Shown here: in pieces, positions 8,685-16,251 of the stretch
Numbering within the stretch: the first letter of the stretch is position 1
Layout: every line of letters starts with the position of its first letter
Assembly (NCBI GenBank): GCA_936914845.1
Contig: CAKZGE010000001.1
Location: 62,001-126,000, forward strand
Length of the DNA stretch: 64,000 nt
Direction: 5' to 3'
DNA from: an uncultured Chloracidobacterium sp.
GTDB lineage: Bacteria; Acidobacteriota; Blastocatellia; Pyrinomonadales; Pyrinomonadaceae
Notes under the pieces: model-generated
The model's input: the letters and a program-made list of their open reading frames with translations, nothing else
Told to the model about the DNA's origin: nothing
Database searches by the model: none
Position numbers and translations under genes: made by a program

Positions 8685-9785
8685 ATGATGGCGACGAAAC
8701 AAGATCTCGAGCACCTGCGGCGTTCCTTAGAGCTGGCGGAAGCCGGTCGCGGGCTCGTGTCACCGAACCCTTTGGTTGGCTGTGTCATTACGTCACCTGC
8801 CGGCGAGGTTGTCGGCGAAGGTGCTTATATCTACGAGGACATCAGCCACGCCGAGGTAATCGCGCTTCGCCAAGCCGGCGAAAAAGCTCGCGGCGGCACT
8901 GCCTATGTTTCCTTAGAACCCCATTCGCATCACGGCCGCACACCTCCTTGCACAGATGCTCTCATCAATGCGGGTATAGTCCGCGTCGTTTGTCCGATCG
9001 AGGACCCGAATCCACTGGTTTCGGGTAAAGGATTTCTGCAGTTGCGGCAAGCCGGAATAGAGGTCGAGACCGGGCTCCTTGAAGATGAGGCCCTGCGGCA
9101 GAATGAGGCTTTTATAACTTGGCATCAAAAAGGCAGGCCGTTCGTTCATCTGAAACTCGCAATGTCTCTTGATGGACGCATCTCTTTAGGCAAAAGTGTC
9201 TCGACGACCCTTTCGAGCAAAAGCGCGCTGGAACGCGTTCAGGAGATACGACATGGGTCAGATGCCATCATCGTCGGTGCGAGCACCGCAGTTACGGACG
9301 ATCCGAGCCTGACCGACCGGAGTGGGCGGCCGCGTCGACGCCCGTTGGTCCGCGTGATACTGGACGGCAGACTGCGTTTGCCCGTTACCGGTAAATTAGC
9401 CGATACGGCCGGCGAAACTCCGGTGCTGGTTTACACTGCGTCGCGGGAGACTGAGAAGATCGCACGCCTGAGCGATAAGGGCATCGATGTGATACGCATC
9501 GACCCGCACGACGTGGCAGCAGTAATGGCGGACCTTTATTCACGGCAGCTTCAGAATATCCTGGTTGAAGGCGGAACCGAGGTTGCGGGAGCTTTTGTGG
9601 ACGCCGGATCGGTCGATCGCGTTACGTTCCTGATGGCCCCAATTATTATCGGGGGGCCTTCTGCTCCGGCTGCGGTCGGCGGACGCGGTACACCATCTTT
9701 AGAATCTGCCCTCCGCTTGGACGGCTTGGAAGTGATTCAGCGCGGAATTGACCTCGAATTGACCGGCCGGGTCAGGAGCCGATAA
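8685..9785 (+). CDS. ribD: Bifunctional riboflavin biosynthesis protein RibD (deaminase/reductase)
   Basis: About 366 residues. An N-terminal cytidine-deaminase-like domain (1-150) would deaminate the pyrimidine made from GTP, and a C-terminal DHFR-like domain (about 151-366; LAMSLDGRI, VEGGTEVAG) would reduce the ribosyl side chain. The deaminase zinc site contains HAEV (His55) and HHGRTPPC (Cys89), but the usual Cys of the LEPCSH motif is His80 (codon CAT 8922-8924). No other riboflavin gene is nearby. Several in-frame starts exist (8628, 8664, 8685, 8688); 8685 follows the ftsY stop by 4 nt and leaves a normal N-terminus. It overlaps rsmA by 1 nt (TAATG). Confidence 0.93.
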   Translation: MMATKQDLEHLRRSLELAEAGRGLVSPNPLVGCVITSPAGEVVGEGAYIYEDISHAEVIALRQAGEKARGGTAYVSLEPHSHHGRTPPCTDALINAGIVRVVCPIEDPNPLVSGKGFLQLRQAGIEVETGLLEDEALRQNEAFITWHQKGRPFVHLKLAMSLDGRISLGKSVSTTLSSKSALERVQEIRHGSDAIIVGASTAVTDDPSLTDRSGRPRRRPLVRVILDGRLRLPVTGKLADTAGETPVLVYTASRETEKIARLSDKGIDVIRIDPHDVAAVMADLYSRQLQNILVEGGTEVAGAFVDAGSVDRVTFLMAPIIIGGPSAPAAVGGRGTPSLESALRLDGLEVIQRGIDLELTGRVRSR

Positions 9786-10594
9786 TGCCGGACAAACCAC
9801 AAAAACCGGTATTTGCAAAAAGGTCGTTCGGCCAGAATTTTTTGACGGATCAGAATTACATTCAAAAGATCGTCGATGCACTTGACCTTTCGCCGGAAGA
9901 CCAGGTTATCGAAATAGGGCCCGGCAGAGGTTCATTGACGCGACCGCTGACGGAAAAGGCCGGCCGCGTTCTGGCGATAGAATTCGACCGCGACCTGATA
10001 CCGTTGCTGCAGGAGCAATTCCGCGACCGCTCGAATTTCATCTTATACGAAGGGGATGCTTTGACGGCTGATCTGGATGCTCTCGCCGAGGGCGGTGTCA
10101 TCAAATTGGCGGCCAATCTACCATACAATATTTCGACGGCGATCCTCCAAAGGCTGATAACATACAAGGCGAATTTTTCGGAAATGGTCCTTATGTTTCA
10201 GCGGGAGGTCGTAGAGAGAATTGTTGCCCGGCCGGGCAGTCGCGAAAGGGGCTATTTGAGCGTCATTGCTCAATCTGCATTTGACGTTGAACGACTTTTT
10301 GACGTTCCGGGAAACGCGTTCAGGCCGGTTCCCAAGGTTTGGAGTTCCGTTGTACGCCTACGACCCCGCGAAACTCCGTTCGCCAACACTCCCGAATTTG
10401 ATAAGCTGGTGAGTGCCGGTTTTCGGCAAAAACGTAAAACAATACAGAATAATCTGAAAGTGCTGAATATCGATGCGGCACAGCTTTTGACCACCGCCGG
10501 GATCGATCCGCAAACACGGGCAGAGGCCCTTTCAATGCATCAATGGTGCGACCTGGCCGCCGCGGCGATCGAAGCCGCGACATTAGATCCGTGA
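9785..10594 (+). CDS. rsmA: 16S rRNA dimethyladenosine transferase RsmA (KsgA)
   Basis: 269 residues. It dimethylates two adjacent adenines near the 3' end of 16S rRNA using SAM, a late small-subunit maturation step. Motifs seen are KRSFGQNFL at the N-terminus, the SAM site EIGPGRGSLT (about 40-50), FDRDL, and the catalytic NLPYN (near 113) of N6-adenine methyltransferases. The C-terminal helical part has FRQKRKTIQNNL. Its length is normal for the family. Translation is probably coupled to ribD through the shared A of TAATG. Confidence 0.97.
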   Translation: MPDKPQKPVFAKRSFGQNFLTDQNYIQKIVDALDLSPEDQVIEIGPGRGSLTRPLTEKAGRVLAIEFDRDLIPLLQEQFRDRSNFILYEGDALTADLDALAEGGVIKLAANLPYNISTAILQRLITYKANFSEMVLMFQREVVERIVARPGSRERGYLSVIAQSAFDVERLFDVPGNAFRPVPKVWSSVVRLRPRETPFANTPEFDKLVSAGFRQKRKTIQNNLKVLNIDAAQLLTTAGIDPQTRAEALSMHQWCDLAAAAIEAATLDP

Positions 10595-10634
10595 GGTGTG
10601 CTATACTTTCTGGAATTCAAACTTGGAAGGAATT

Positions 10635-12296
10635 GTGAGCAAGATCGAACTTATCCCACTCGGTGGAATCGGCGAATTTGGAATGAACTGCATGGGCATT
10701 CGTTACGGCGATGAAATGATCGTCGTGGATGCCGGGATGGGTTTTCCGGAAGAAACGCCCTTTGGCGTTGATATATCGATACCGGATTTTGATTTCCTTG
10801 AGCCGTATCGAGACGAAATGATCGCCGTGATATTGACGCACGGACACGAAGACCATATCGGTGCGTTGGCATATTTGCTCAAGCAATTTAACCTGCCGGT
10901 CTATAGCTCACGCTTTACGTTGGCTTTAGCAGAAAAAAGGTTAACCGAATTCGGCATGCTTGACGATGTATTGCTTCATCGGGTCGAAGCGGGAAATCGA
11001 ATAACCGTCGGGCATTTCGAGATCGAATTCATACATGCTTCGCATTCGCTGGTGGATTGTTTTTCTTTGGCCATCACGACACCGGTCGGCACCGTTATTC
11101 ACACGGGCGATTATAAGATCGACGATACGCCGGTGATCGGCCGCCCGTATGACCTCAAGGCTTTGGAGCGCCACGGCGACGCCGGCGTGTTGGCACTGCT
11201 CGGAGATTCGACCAATGCAACGGTTCCGGGCAGAACACCTTCGGAACAGGCGGTAATTCCGGCATTTCGTGAGATCTTTGCCCAAACGGAAGGGCGCATC
11301 TTTGTTTCAACATTTTCATCGTCATTGCATCGGCTTCAGATCGTGTTTGATATAGCACAGGAATTTGGCAGACGTGTTTGTGTTCTCGGCCGTTCGATGA
11401 TGCGAAATGTCGAAGTAGCTGAAGAACAGGGCCTGCTGGTCATCGGGCATGACGTAATGATCGATCTGTCGTCCGCACGAGCATTGCGCGACGAAGAGGT
11501 TGTTTTTCTCGTGACCGGATCGCAGGGAGAGATGCGTGCAGCATTGTGGAATTTGGCGTCTGGCAGCTATAAGGGCTTGGAGATCGGCGAAGGGGATACG
11601 GTAATATTATCGGCACGGATCATTCCCGGAAATGAAAAAGCCATTAGCCGCTTGATCGGACATTTGTATAAACGCGGTGCAAACATAATCGAGGAAAAAC
11701 GCCGCCTGGTGCACGTTTCAGGACACGCTTCGCAGGACGACATTCGGATCATGGTCGAAACAGCGCGGCCGAAATTCGTGGTGCCGATCCATGGTGAATA
11801 CCGGATGCTTTTCCGGCACAAAGAATTCGTAAAAAATCACATTGAAGGCTATTCAGACGACAATATTGTTTTGATCGAGAATGGCAACATTTTGGAACTT
11901 GATGGTTTCGGGGCGAGGATAATCGCCAAACACGAGATCCATCCGGCCTTTATTGATGAAGAATCGAGCGACGAGGTCGATTACGAGATCGTACGCGAGC
12001 GAAAAAAATTGGCATATGGCGGTGCTGTTTCGCTGGTGGTCAAGATCGATAAAGATTCGGGGACGATATCCGGCGAGCCGGAAATTAGCTTTCAGGGCGT
12101 TGCGGGCATCGATCCGCTCAATGGATTTTCGACGGATGTACGAAGGTCAGTTGTGGAAGCCGTAACGGCAATGCGTCCTGACCACATTAAAGATCGGACA
12201 ATTTTTAAAGAAAATCTTCGTCTGCATTTGAAACGGTTCATCCAAAAACGACTCGGTACAAAGCCCGTTATCGTGACCACCGTGGTAGATGTATAG
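10635..12296 (+). CDS. rnj: Ribonuclease J
   Basis: About 553 residues of the metallo-beta-lactamase/beta-CASP family, acting in mRNA turnover and rRNA processing as endonuclease and 5'-3' exonuclease. The metal motif LTHGHEDHIG lies near residue 67-76, IHTGDYKID follows, and the beta-CASP portion has STFSSSLHR and VHVSGHASQDD. The C-terminal domain is of normal size. The GTG at 10635 is preceded by GGAAGG with a 4-nt spacer, a better start than the in-frame GTG at 10596, which overlaps the hairpinless junction with rsmA. Presence of RNase J fits a lineage without a classical RNase E-only decay system. Confidence 0.95.
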   Translation: MSKIELIPLGGIGEFGMNCMGIRYGDEMIVVDAGMGFPEETPFGVDISIPDFDFLEPYRDEMIAVILTHGHEDHIGALAYLLKQFNLPVYSSRFTLALAEKRLTEFGMLDDVLLHRVEAGNRITVGHFEIEFIHASHSLVDCFSLAITTPVGTVIHTGDYKIDDTPVIGRPYDLKALERHGDAGVLALLGDSTNATVPGRTPSEQAVIPAFREIFAQTEGRIFVSTFSSSLHRLQIVFDIAQEFGRRVCVLGRSMMRNVEVAEEQGLLVIGHDVMIDLSSARALRDEEVVFLVTGSQGEMRAALWNLASGSYKGLEIGEGDTVILSARIIPGNEKAISRLIGHLYKRGANIIEEKRRLVHVSGHASQDDIRIMVETARPKFVVPIHGEYRMLFRHKEFVKNHIEGYSDDNIVLIENGNILELDGFGARIIAKHEIHPAFIDEESSDEVDYEIVRERKKLAYGGAVSLVVKIDKDSGTISGEPEISFQGVAGIDPLNGFSTDVRRSVVEAVTAMRPDHIKDRTIFKENLRLHLKRFIQKRLGTKPVIVTTVVDV

Positions 12297-12341
12297 GCGG
12301 TCAAATTCGTTCATTATCGATAGCATTAGATTTTATTCATT

Positions 12342-12782
12342 GTGGCCACAGACGCATCTTCAATAATCAGCGAAACTTCGGTTGAGGTCGTTGTCGGAAC
12401 ATTCACATTGGTAGCTTTTGACCACCAGACATGGTTCAAGCTTTTGGAAGACCCGAAAACGTCTCCCCGTATGTCGGCTCCGTTCATGATCTTTCGCGAT
12501 CAATTCGAGGTTACCATGTTGGTCGATGAGGAAGATCTTTCTGCTCTCCGGCCTGGGTTGGGAAATGCAAAGGTCGAAAGCGGATTTCGCTTGCTGACAT
12601 TTCTAGCGGAACTGCCTTTCGGTGTGTGCGGTTTTTTGGCGGCTCTTACGGGAATACTGGCTGAGGCGGAAGTACCGGTAATAGCTGTTTCATCCTTTTC
12701 TCGCGACCATCTTTTGATCAAACAAGACGACCTTGCTTCGGCCCTGAGAGCTCTGGGACCTCACGTAAAGGACCTTTGCTGA
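12342..12782 (+). CDS. ACT-domain protein
   Basis: 146 residues starting at GTG. Two ACT-like halves are visible: VGTFTLVAFD at the N-terminus and a C-terminal half with ELPFGVCGFLAALTGILAEA followed by VPVIAVSSFSRDHLLI. This matches the small two-ACT proteins related to the CASTOR/aspartate-kinase regulatory fold, which bind amino acids. No enzyme domain is attached, so it may be a stand-alone amino-acid sensor. The start has no strong ribosome site. It sits between RNase J and an SDR gene, 21 nt upstream of the latter. Confidence 0.75.
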   Translation: MATDASSIISETSVEVVVGTFTLVAFDHQTWFKLLEDPKTSPRMSAPFMIFRDQFEVTMLVDEEDLSALRPGLGNAKVESGFRLLTFLAELPFGVCGFLAALTGILAEAEVPVIAVSSFSRDHLLIKQDDLASALRALGPHVKDLC

Positions 12783-12803
12783 AGTCTTTCAGAACTGCAA
12801 ATT

Positions 12804-13574
12804 ATGGAGTGGAACGAAAAGGTAGTTTTCATCACAGGAGCATCCAGCGGTATCGGCGAAGCCCTAGCGCGATCTATGTCGGCACGCGGTGCAAGGGTCG
12901 GTCTTTTTGCTCGTAGAAAGGAACTGCTTGAGGAATTGGCCCGAAAATGCAGCGAAGCAGGCGGAACAGCACTTGCTTTGCCGGGGGATGTTACCAGCCA
13001 TAGAGAAGTAGCAACAGCCGCCGAGGAACTTCGGTCGCATTTTGGACACATCGATATTTTGGTCGCGAATGCCGGTATCGGAGGCAATAACGAAGAGACC
13101 CGCAATTTGAACCCCGAAGCGGTAAAAAAGGTCATTGATATCAACCTGATGGGGGCGGTCAATTCGGTCGCGGCGGTTCTGCCGGCAATGCTAGAACGCG
13201 GCAGCGGACATCTAGTAGCGATCTCCAGTCTTGCCGGTTTTCGGGGCCTTCCGCGTTCTGCGGCATATTCGGCAAGCAAGGGCGGAATGACAAATTTTTT
13301 CGAAAGCGTCCGCCTGGACGTTCAGACGAAAGGCGTCGATGTCACAATAATTCAACCTGGCTTCATAAAGACGCCGCTGACGGCCGGAAGAGACGCGAAA
13401 ATGCCTTATTTAATGGAAATGGACGACGCATTGCCGCTGTTTCTGAAAGCGATCGAGAAGAAAAAGAAGTTTGCGGCATTTCCATGGCAGCTCGCAACGC
13501 TGGTTCGGGCGGGCCGGATCTTTCCGGCGTGGTTGTACGATATGATCGCCTCCGGCGCCAGATATCGCGAGTAG
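12804..13574 (+). CDS. Short-chain dehydrogenase/reductase
   Basis: 256 residues of the classical SDR family. The cofactor motif TGASSGIG is at about residues 11-18 and ARRKEL at about 35 suggests NADP(H). NAG lies near 89, the catalytic Ser is in AISSLAG, and the YxxxK pair is in YSASKGG. The C-terminal part (FPAWLYDMIASGARYRE) is hydrophobic and may associate with membrane, as in the YqjQ/SDR family C2-like members. The substrate cannot be told from sequence. It lies 21 nt after the ACT gene and upstream of uppP. Confidence 0.9.
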   Translation: MEWNEKVVFITGASSGIGEALARSMSARGARVGLFARRKELLEELARKCSEAGGTALALPGDVTSHREVATAAEELRSHFGHIDILVANAGIGGNNEETRNLNPEAVKKVIDINLMGAVNSVAAVLPAMLERGSGHLVAISSLAGFRGLPRSAAYSASKGGMTNFFESVRLDVQTKGVDVTIIQPGFIKTPLTAGRDAKMPYLMEMDDALPLFLKAIEKKKKFAAFPWQLATLVRAGRIFPAWLYDMIASGARYRE

Positions 13575-13646
13575 TTTGAATTCCTTGGCCAAAGTGTTAG
13601 ATTCTAATTTTGCCCACTCCCGATCGTATCCGCTGTAGATCATTTT

Positions 13647-14540
13647 ATGGACATTTTACAGGCAATAATTTTGGGTATAGTCCAGGGATTGACCGAATTT
13701 ATTCCCATCAGCTCAACCGCACACCTAGTACTTGCCAGCCGTTGGCTTGACCTTTACAACGGAAACGCCGAGCAAACAACAGCAACCATGGCGGTCATTC
13801 AGTTGGGCACGCTCGCGGCCGTATTTGTCTATTTCGCTTCTGATATATGGGCGATCGCCTCTGCATTCGTCCGCGACCATATCGGGGCCCTAAGAGGTAA
13901 GCGGGGCCTTCGATTTTCGGGAACCGACGGTGTTCGCCCGATCTGGTTGTCAGAGGATGCATGGATCGGATGGCTGATAATTTTCGGGTCGATCCCGATC
14001 GGGGTTGTCGGATACGTTTTCAAAGATCTGATCCGCGGCAGCGGCACGAAGAATCTTTGGGTGATCTCTTTTATGCTGATCGCCGTCGGATTGCTGCTCG
14101 CATTGGCAGAGACGGTCGGTTCCCAGCGAAAAACGATGCGTAACCTCGGCGTTTGGGATGCCATAGTCGTTGGTTTTGCCCAGGTGATGGCATTGATACC
14201 CGGAGCAAGCCGTTCGGGTTCGACCATCATGGCTGGGCTTTTTGCGGGCCAGACGCGAGAAACGGCGGCGCGCTTTTCGTTTTTGCTTTCGATCCCGGCG
14301 ATCACGGCCAGCGGATTGCTCGAACTGCGCGAGGCACTGCAGATCTTGACGACAGACAGCCTAACCGCGCTTATCGTAGGCACTGTCACTGCCGCTGTGG
14401 TCGGCTATTTGGCGATCTGGTTTCTGATGTCATATTTGAAACGCAACACGACCGCTATCTTCATCATATATCGCATCGGCCTAGCGGCTGTTATCTTGAT
14501 CCTTCTGTGGCAGGGTTACATTTCCGCCGCGATAAACTGA
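13647..14540 (+). CDS. uppP: Undecaprenyl-diphosphatase UppP
   Basis: 297 residues, polytopic. It dephosphorylates undecaprenyl diphosphate to recycle the lipid carrier for peptidoglycan and O-antigen; it was historically linked to bacitracin resistance (BacA). The two family signatures are intact: QGLTEFIPISSTAHL near the N-terminus with the catalytic Glu, and PGASRSGSTI in the middle. The central hydrophilic loop (RGKRGLRFSGTDG) is somewhat long but within family range. It ends 4 nt before recJ, so the two are probably co-transcribed. Confidence 0.97.
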   Translation: MDILQAIILGIVQGLTEFIPISSTAHLVLASRWLDLYNGNAEQTTATMAVIQLGTLAAVFVYFASDIWAIASAFVRDHIGALRGKRGLRFSGTDGVRPIWLSEDAWIGWLIIFGSIPIGVVGYVFKDLIRGSGTKNLWVISFMLIAVGLLLALAETVGSQRKTMRNLGVWDAIVVGFAQVMALIPGASRSGSTIMAGLFAGQTRETAARFSFLLSIPAITASGLLELREALQILTTDSLTALIVGTVTAAVVGYLAIWFLMSYLKRNTTAIFIIYRIGLAAVILILLWQGYISAAIN

Positions 14541-14544
14541 TCAC

Positions 14545-16245
14545 ATGCAAAAAGCCTGGACAGTTAAAAAACACGATCACGCCGCGATCGTTGAGCTGTC
14601 AAAAACAATGGATGTCTCGCCATTGGTCGCGGCTCTACTCATTAACCGCGGACACGATACCCCCGAAAAAGCGGAAAGATTTCTTCGTCCAAGCATTTCT
14701 CATCTTCATGACCCCGGTCTATTGCTGAACATGGATAAAGCGGTCCGGCGCATCATGAAAGCGATCGCGAACCGGGAAAAAATTCTGATCTGGGGCGATT
14801 ACGACGTTGACGGCACTACCGGCACGGTACTTTTACGAAAGGTTTTGAACGATCTAGGAGCCGAAACTTCTTTTCATATTCCCGATCGGTTCATCGAAGG
14901 CTACGGAGTGAATATTCCGGAATTGCAAAAGGCGGTTGAAAGCGGAGTTTCGCTTTGCATAACCGTTGATTGCGGAAGCCGAGCTTTTGAACCTCTTAAA
15001 TGGGCTAAAGAAAACGGGCTTGACGTCATCGTGACCGATCATCATTTGGCAGATGATGAGCGCGGAAATCCGGAGGCCTTTGCGGTTATCAACCCGAACC
15101 AGTCCGGATGTACCTATCCTGATGCTTCGCTTGCCGGCGTGGGCGTCGCATTTAAGCTGGCGCACGCTTTGCTTAAGGCGGCCGGCCGCGAAGAAGACGT
15201 GTTTCAGTATTTGAGCATTGCAGCGATCGGCACCGTCGCGGACGTGATGAAGCTTTCTGGCGAAAATAGAGCTATTGTCTCGCTCGGCCTGAAAGATCTG
15301 AAAAAATATGCCGGCAGCGGACTCAAGGCGCTAATGGAGGTTGCCGGATGTACGTCAGAAATGACGAGTTATGATATAGGTTTTCGTATCGCACCGCGCA
15401 TCAATGCTGCCGGTCGGATGGATGTTGCCCGCCACGTCATCGAATTGCTTGAATCAGATGATTTTGTTGAAGCCCGACGGTTGGCGGAACTCTTGGACAG
15501 CAGAAATCGTGAAAGACAGCGTGTTCAGCAGGAAATAACGGAAAAGGCTCTTTTTGAGACCCGCGGGATGGCCGGAAAGCATTTTATCGTAGTTTCCGGG
15601 CAGGGTTGGCACCGCGGAGTGATCGGCTTAGCGGCTTCGCGGATAGCCGAAAAGCTGCATCGGCCGACGGTAGTGATCTCAATAGAAGACGGCGTGGGCC
15701 ACGGGAGCGCCCGCAGCATCCCGGGATTTCATATTCTTGAAGCCCTCCAAAGAGCTCCGGAATTATTTGAACAATTCGGCGGCCACGCGGCAGCGGCGGG
15801 CATGCGAATTCCGGAGGAAAACATCGCGGCCCTGTCGGAAAAAATGGAAACGTTTGCACGCGACAAATTCGAAAGGTCGGATCTTTCGCCTAAACTGGAG
15901 ATCGATGCACTGGTACGGCCCGTCACTCTGAACCTCGAGCTTGTCGAGCAACTTAAATGTTTTGAACCATTCGGCGAAGGAAACAGAAGACCGGTATTTA
16001 AAACCCAAGGATTGCATATTGCGGGCGAACCGCGGGTCATGAAAGAAAAGCACCTGCGTCTTCGCTTGGAAGACGACGAGCGGAGGGTGTTCGAAGCCGT
16101 TTGGTGGGACGGCGTTGACCGATCATCGGGGCAAACTCTTAAACCCAATTCACGCATCGAAATAGCTTACACGGCAGAGTCCAACGTATGGAACGGAAAT
16201 ACGCGTTTACAGCTTGTCGTGGAGGATATTAGAACGGATAATTAG
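14545..16245 (+). CDS. recJ: Single-stranded-DNA-specific exonuclease RecJ
   Basis: 566 residues of the DHH/DHHA1 phosphoesterase family. It degrades single-stranded DNA 5' to 3' in recombination and mismatch repair. The metal-binding motifs are DYDVDGTTG (about 85-93), VDCGSRA, VTDHH (about 162-166) and GVGVAFKLA. The DHHA1 part has QFGGHAAAAGMRI, and a C-terminal OB-like segment follows (FEPFGEGNRRPVF). The length is typical. The next gene (lptC/ostA) starts 6 nt after the stop. Confidence 0.97.
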   Translation: MQKAWTVKKHDHAAIVELSKTMDVSPLVAALLINRGHDTPEKAERFLRPSISHLHDPGLLLNMDKAVRRIMKAIANREKILIWGDYDVDGTTGTVLLRKVLNDLGAETSFHIPDRFIEGYGVNIPELQKAVESGVSLCITVDCGSRAFEPLKWAKENGLDVIVTDHHLADDERGNPEAFAVINPNQSGCTYPDASLAGVGVAFKLAHALLKAAGREEDVFQYLSIAAIGTVADVMKLSGENRAIVSLGLKDLKKYAGSGLKALMEVAGCTSEMTSYDIGFRIAPRINAAGRMDVARHVIELLESDDFVEARRLAELLDSRNRERQRVQQEITEKALFETRGMAGKHFIVVSGQGWHRGVIGLAASRIAEKLHRPTVVISIEDGVGHGSARSIPGFHILEALQRAPELFEQFGGHAAAAGMRIPEENIAALSEKMETFARDKFERSDLSPKLEIDALVRPVTLNLELVEQLKCFEPFGEGNRRPVFKTQGLHIAGEPRVMKEKHLRLRLEDDERRVFEAVWWDGVDRSSGQTLKPNSRIEIAYTAESNVWNGNTRLQLVVEDIRTDN

Positions 16246-16251
16246 TGACGA

